NCBI GenBank assembly: GCA_021734005.1
Contig: JAIPJV010000051.1
Location: 1-9,976 of the forward strand
Length of the DNA stretch: 9,976 nucleotides
Direction: 5' to 3'
Source of the DNA: Fidelibacterota bacterium
GTDB taxonomy: Bacteria > Fidelibacterota > UBA2242 > JAFGTP01
Shown here one piece after another: positions 6,215-9,976 of this stretch. The notes below the pieces were generated by a model that ran no database searches, was not told the origin of the DNA, and worked only from the letters and a program-made list of their open reading frames with translations. The position numbers were made by a program, and so were the translations under genes. How positions within the stretch are numbered: the stretch's first letter is position 1; every line of letters begins with the position of its first letter.

Positions 6215-8908
6215 ATGTCGAAAGAAAATCTTTATATTATAGATGGTTCGGCTATAGCCTACCGTTCCTATTTTGGAATGATCCGAGCCGGTTTGGTCAG
6301 GTCAGATGGATTTCCTACTGGAGCCTGTTATGCTTTTATTAATTCTATGATGAATCTGCTGGAAGATCAAAAGCCTGATCATATTGCTATGGTATTTGAT
6401 GCTTCAGAAAAAACCTTTCGGCATGAAATCTATCCTGAGTACAAAGCCACCCGGGAAGCCATGCCCGAAGATCTGGTTAAGCAACTGCCTTATATTCACG
6501 ATCTAACCAGTGCTCTTAATATTGAAGTCTTGATCAAGCCGGGGTATGAGGCTGATGATGTGCTGGGAACCTTAGCCCGTAAAGCTGATCAAGAAGGACT
6601 GGAAGTCTATATGGTAACCGGGGATAAAGACCTTATGCAGATTCTGGATGATAATGTTTACATGTACAAACCCGGCAGAGGCAAGAAAAAAGATGAGATC
6701 ATCACCGGCAAGGAGTTGCAGGAAAAATGGAATATCAAGCCTGGACAGGTTGCGGATTTTTTGGCTTTGATGGGTGATTCTTCTGATAATATTCCCGGTG
6801 TAAAAGGAATTGGCGAAAAAAGAGCGGCAAAATTATTGAATAATTTTGAATCAATTGAAGATATTTATGATAATCTGGATAAGGTAAAAAGCAAGCGGCT
6901 TAGGAATTACCTTAAAAAAGGTGAAGAGCAGGCCCGATTTTCTAAAAAATTAACCAAAATAGATACTGACGTTTCCGTAAAATTAGATCTGGACAAGTTC
7001 AATCATAGAGAGGTTGATAAAGATAAATTAATGGAACTTTTCAAGGATCTGGAATTCCATTCTTTTATTCAGCGATTTCAGGAGGATCAGGAAAAGATTC
7101 GGAAAAAGAAAAATTATCAAGCCGTTAAAACGGAGAAAGACCTCGATAAAATCATAGAAAAATATAAGGATGCAGAACTTTTATCAGTTGATCTGGAAAC
7201 TACATCTGTGGATCCCATGCAAGCAGAAATTGTGGGTGTTTCATTGAGTGCTGATAAGCATAGCGGAACCTATGTTCCGGTTAATTATTCTGAAAAGCAA
7301 AAAACTTTGTTTTCTGATAAACCGCAACTGGAAACGCTCCATAAATTGAAGCCAATTCTGGAAAATCCGAATATCAAAAAATGCGGTCAGAATCTCAAAT
7401 ATGATATGCTTATTTTGAGAAGGTATGGAATTGATGTTCGAGGACTGCATTTTGATACTATGATCGCAGCCTTTTTATTGCAGCCCGATAATAGAAAATT
7501 TAACCTGGATCGACTTAGTCAGCAGTATCTTTATTACAAGATGCAGCCTATTGAAGAATTAATAGGTAAAGGGAAAAACCAAAAATCAATGGCTGATGTT
7601 CCTCTGGATGAAATTACTTTTTATGCCTGTGAGGATGCTGATGTTGCCTATCAGTTGACACCAATTTTGAAGGAAAAACTGGAAAAGAAAAATCTCGATG
7701 AAATCTATTATGATATAGAAATCCCTCTGATTCCGGTTCTTATGGATATGGAACAAAATGGAGTGTATGTTGAGATTCCCTATCTGAAGGAAATGTCTTC
7801 AGAAATTACAGAAAAAATAGACAATATTTCAGAACAAGTTTATGATGAGGCTGGTGTAGAATTTAATCTTAATTCACCGAAGCAGCTCAGCGAAATTTTG
7901 TTTGATCGTCTAGAATTACCCCAGATCAGAAAAAGATCAACAGCTGAAAAAGTGCTCAAAAAATTGGAAGATAAAAATCCAATTCCCGGACTTGTCCTCG
8001 AATACAGAAAATTAACCAAACTCAAAAACACTTATCTGGATGCCTTTCCTGAAATGGTCAATCCGGAAACCGGCCGAATTCACACATCCTTTAATCAGAC
8101 GATTGCTTCCACAGGACGATTGACAAGTAGCAAGCCTAATTTTCAGAATATTCCGATTCGAACTGACATAGGTAAACGGATTCGTAAAGCTTTCAAACCT
8201 CAGCAGGAAAATTACAAAATATTATCAGCTGATTATTCACAAATTGAATTGAGGATTATGGCTCATTTGTCTCAGGATAATAATCTGGTGGATGCTTTTC
8301 AAAGTGATGACGTAGATATCCATACTCGAACAGCGGCTTTGGTTAACAAAGTTGATGAAGACGAGGTAACTTCTAAAATGCGCAGAGAGGCCAAAGTAGT
8401 TAACTATGGAATTATGTATGGGGCAGGGCCCTACAGATTGTCCAATGAACTCAATATTCCTATGGCAGAAGCCCGGGAACTCAAGGATAAATATTTTTCC
8501 ACCTATCCCGGCATTAATCAATACATTGTCAATACAATGGAAGAAGCTCGCCAAAAAGGCTACGTAGAGACTCTGGCAGGCCGTATCCGTTATACTCATG
8601 GCATTAATAGCGACAATAAGAATAAAAAAAGAGCTGCTGAACGAACTGCTATCAATCTGCCCATTCAGGGAACAGCAGCAGATATGATCAAAATAGCAAT
8701 GATCAATATTGATAAACGCCTAAATCAAGAAGACTGGAAGACCAAGATGATCTTGCAGGTTCACGATGAACTGATTTTTGAAGTTCCTGAAGATGAAGTC
8801 GATGAACTCAAAAAAATGGTCAGAAAGGAGATGGAATCTGCTCTTACTCTCGATATTCCAGTCAGAGTTGATATTGGAATTGGAAAATCCTGGTATGAGG
8901 CCCATTAA
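6215..8908 (+). CDS. polA: DNA polymerase I with 5' nuclease and proofreading domains
   Basis: PolA fills repair gaps and replaces Okazaki primers. The 897-residue product is full length (E. coli has 928). The 5'-3' nuclease domain (about 1-295) keeps FDASEKTFRHEIYPEYKATR, EADDVLGTLA, TGDKDLMQIL and GDSSDNIPGVKGIG. The 3'-5' exonuclease domain (about 310-500) keeps all catalytic residues: D326 and E328, D397, Y470 and D474, so proofreading should be active. The polymerase domain (about 520-897) has motif A with D673 (DYSQIELR), motif B RREAKVVNYG with R723, K727, Y731 and Y735, and motif C H850, D851, E852. Tyr731 is at the position of E. coli Phe762, which is unusual for a cellular enzyme. 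The protein ends in the usual WYEAH. It overlaps the next gene by one base (TAATG). Confidence 0.97.
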   Translation: MSKENLYIIDGSAIAYRSYFGMIRAGLVRSDGFPTGACYAFINSMMNLLEDQKPDHIAMVFDASEKTFRHEIYPEYKATREAMPEDLVKQLPYIHDLTSALNIEVLIKPGYEADDVLGTLARKADQEGLEVYMVTGDKDLMQILDDNVYMYKPGRGKKKDEIITGKELQEKWNIKPGQVADFLALMGDSSDNIPGVKGIGEKRAAKLLNNFESIEDIYDNLDKVKSKRLRNYLKKGEEQARFSKKLTKIDTDVSVKLDLDKFNHREVDKDKLMELFKDLEFHSFIQRFQEDQEKIRKKKNYQAVKTEKDLDKIIEKYKDAELLSVDLETTSVDPMQAEIVGVSLSADKHSGTYVPVNYSEKQKTLFSDKPQLETLHKLKPILENPNIKKCGQNLKYDMLILRRYGIDVRGLHFDTMIAAFLLQPDNRKFNLDRLSQQYLYYKMQPIEELIGKGKNQKSMADVPLDEITFYACEDADVAYQLTPILKEKLEKKNLDEIYYDIEIPLIPVLMDMEQNGVYVEIPYLKEMSSEITEKIDNISEQVYDEAGVEFNLNSPKQLSEILFDRLELPQIRKRSTAEKVLKKLEDKNPIPGLVLEYRKLTKLKNTYLDAFPEMVNPETGRIHTSFNQTIASTGRLTSSKPNFQNIPIRTDIGKRIRKAFKPQQENYKILSADYSQIELRIMAHLSQDNNLVDAFQSDDVDIHTRTAALVNKVDEDEVTSKMRREAKVVNYGIMYGAGPYRLSNELNIPMAEARELKDKYFSTYPGINQYIVNTMEEARQKGYVETLAGRIRYTHGINSDNKNKKRAAERTAINLPIQGTAADMIKIAMINIDKRLNQEDWKTKMILQVHDELIFEVPEDEVDELKKMVRKEMESALTLDIPVRVDIGIGKSWYEAH

Positions 8909-9837
8909 TGGAAGCATCAATTACTCTCAAAAATGTTGGTAAACGATTTAAAGAGAATCATGTTATCAGCGACCTGTCATTTGGTATTGAAAAGGGGAGT
9001 ACTTTTACTATTGTTGGTAGAGATGGCGCCGGTAAAAGTACATTGCTCAAAATCCTATCCGGCTTAACTGGAATAGATGGCGGACAGGTCTATATCCAGG
9101 GACAGGAAATCAATAAATCGGACCGAGAATTCCGCCATAATCTGGCTTTTCTGCCTCCTCACAATATTCATAATCCCTGGATTACAGGACGGCAGAACAT
9201 TGAGAAATATCTGGATTATTCACCGGCAACGGAGCGCAAATTTCGTAAAAAGTTGAAACAATTTTCGTCTCTTTTAGAATTTGATGAATATCTCGATGAG
9301 CTCCCTGAACATTATCCCAAAGGAATCAAGCGCCGTCTGGATCTGATCCTGGTATTGATTCAGGATGCTCCTATTTTGCTCCTCGATGAACCCTTAAAAG
9401 ATCTGGACTATCATATCCGGGGAAATTTACTCGATTATTTAAAAAGGATCAAAGGTGAAAAAACTACAGTAATTGCCACAGATGAATTTACAGAAATTGA
9501 AACTGTGACTGACCGCTGGATAGTACTCCATAATGGAACTGTGCGTTATGACGGCGACCTGGAAACAATGGTCGAACATGTGGATCTGGATTTTACCGGC
9601 TACCTGGAAATAAAGGCCGAACAGCGCTCGCAAATTTTGCAAGAACTCGAATCCAGCTCTATGGTTAATGATCTTCAGGATTTGGGAAATACAATTCAAA
9701 TAGCAACAGATTCTGCTACTAACTTTTTGCAATTGATTCAGGAACTCGGTGAAGAAAATTTTTGCAGGATCGCCGGTAGTTCGGTAAATATGAATTATTT
9801 GCTTGATCAACTCACATCAGACGAGGGTTTGCAATGA
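8908..9837 (+). CDS. ABC transporter ATP-binding protein with degenerate Q-, signature and H-loops
   Basis: The 309-residue product is the cytoplasmic ATPase of an ABC-2-like exporter. Residues about 3-215 are the nucleotide-binding domain and about 216-309 a C-terminal extension like that of drug or polysaccharide exporter ATPases. Walker A is intact (G37-T45, K43, GRDGAGKST), as are Walker B with its catalytic Glu (D160, E161) and the D-loop (LKDLD, 163-167). Three other motifs deviate. The Q-loop reads FLPPH, with Pro84 or His85 where Gln is expected. The signature reads YPKGI (136-140) instead of LSGGQ. The switch His is Asp192 (ATDEF). It may hydrolyse ATP slowly, pair with a canonical partner, or bind ATP in a regulatory way. 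The start overlaps the polA stop by one base, and its stop overlaps the next start (ATGA). The substrate is unknown. Confidence 0.9.
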   Translation: MEASITLKNVGKRFKENHVISDLSFGIEKGSTFTIVGRDGAGKSTLLKILSGLTGIDGGQVYIQGQEINKSDREFRHNLAFLPPHNIHNPWITGRQNIEKYLDYSPATERKFRKKLKQFSSLLEFDEYLDELPEHYPKGIKRRLDLILVLIQDAPILLLDEPLKDLDYHIRGNLLDYLKRIKGEKTTVIATDEFTEIETVTDRWIVLHNGTVRYDGDLETMVEHVDLDFTGYLEIKAEQRSQILQELESSSMVNDLQDLGNTIQIATDSATNFLQLIQELGEENFCRIAGSSVNMNYLLDQLTSDEGLQ

Positions 9838-9976
9838 AGATAATCGGTAAAAACATGCTTTTAGAGAACCGTTATAAAATTATTATCGCCACAATCTACA
9901 ATCTGGTGCTGACAATGGGTCTGTTTTTGTTATTCTTTGAATTTTTAGGCCCAACCCTTCAGCCCGGTTTTCTACC
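9834..9976 (+). CDS. Probable ABC-2 type permease, N-terminus only (runs off the window)
   Basis: Forty-seven codons are visible from an ATG that overlaps the ATPase stop as ATGA. The product starts with a short basic segment (MKIIGKNMLLENRYK), followed by a hydrophobic helix (about residues 16-38) containing LVLTMGLFLLFFEFLG. A cytoplasmic basic N-terminus and first membrane helix fit an ABC-2 permease, and the overlap with the ATPase gene suggests they form one transporter. The family call rests on context; the visible part has no diagnostic motif. Truncation is due to the window edge. Confidence 0.65.
   Translation, partial: MKIIGKNMLLENRYKIIIATIYNLVLTMGLFLLFFEFLGPTLQPGFL

Noticed and set aside
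8237..8599. 120-aa open frame on the minus strand inside polA
   Set aside because: It overlaps the most conserved polymerase motifs on the other strand; openness reflects codon constraints of polA.
9439..9810. 123-aa open frame on the minus strand inside the ABC ATPase gene
   Set aside because: It lies entirely opposite a well-supported gene and shows no domain or good ribosome binding site.

Overview
The window is a compact, single-strand block of bacterial housekeeping genes. All eight complete coding sequences and one partial coding sequence read on the + strand. The longest non-coding stretch is the 158 bases at the left edge, and no gap reaches 300 bases. No rRNA, tRNA, CRISPR array, insertion sequence or phage gene was seen. 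The DNA is AT-rich.

The likely source is a diderm bacterium of the Fibrobacteres-Chlorobi-Bacteroidetes (FCB) neighbourhood, possibly a Marinimicrobia-like lineage. This is inference. It rests on a short primary-type sigma factor without region 1.1 whose region 2 and 3 motifs resemble the Bacteroidota sigma, a TTTG-N19-TAnnTTTG promoter-like sequence at the left edge, and envelope genes (lapA, lapB, SPOR, M23) expected in a cell with an outer membrane. Clear Shine-Dalgarno sites before several genes argue against a typical Bacteroidota genome.

Layout from left to right: (1) 1-158, promoter-like region with a very strong ribosome binding site; (2) 159-1473, an uncharacterised charged coiled-coil protein followed by an RpoD-like sigma factor; (3) 1474-1564, an intergenic region crowded with TTGTAA hexamers and a 14-bp palindrome; (4) 1565-2476, a membrane-anchored coiled-coil M23 (LytM) peptidoglycan endopeptidase; (5) 2578-3870, miaB, a tRNA methylthiotransferase; (6) 3913-6163, a tight lapA-lapB-SPOR-protein cluster; (7) 6215-9976, DNA polymerase I (polA), an ABC ATPase overlapping it by one base, and the start of a probable ABC permease overlapping the ATPase by ATGA.

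Functionally, the M23 enzyme, LapA/LapB and the SPOR protein all concern envelope building: peptidoglycan cutting or binding, and control of lipopolysaccharide synthesis. MiaB, RpoD and PolA are core information-processing genes. I found no clear novel multi-gene system. The points most worth checking are the Tyr at the sugar-selecting position of PolA, an ABC ATPase that has lost the Q-loop, signature and H-loop consensus residues while keeping Walker A and B, the lapAB-SPOR linkage, the Bacteroidota-type promoter match next to a matching sigma factor, and the TTGTAA cluster before the M23 gene.
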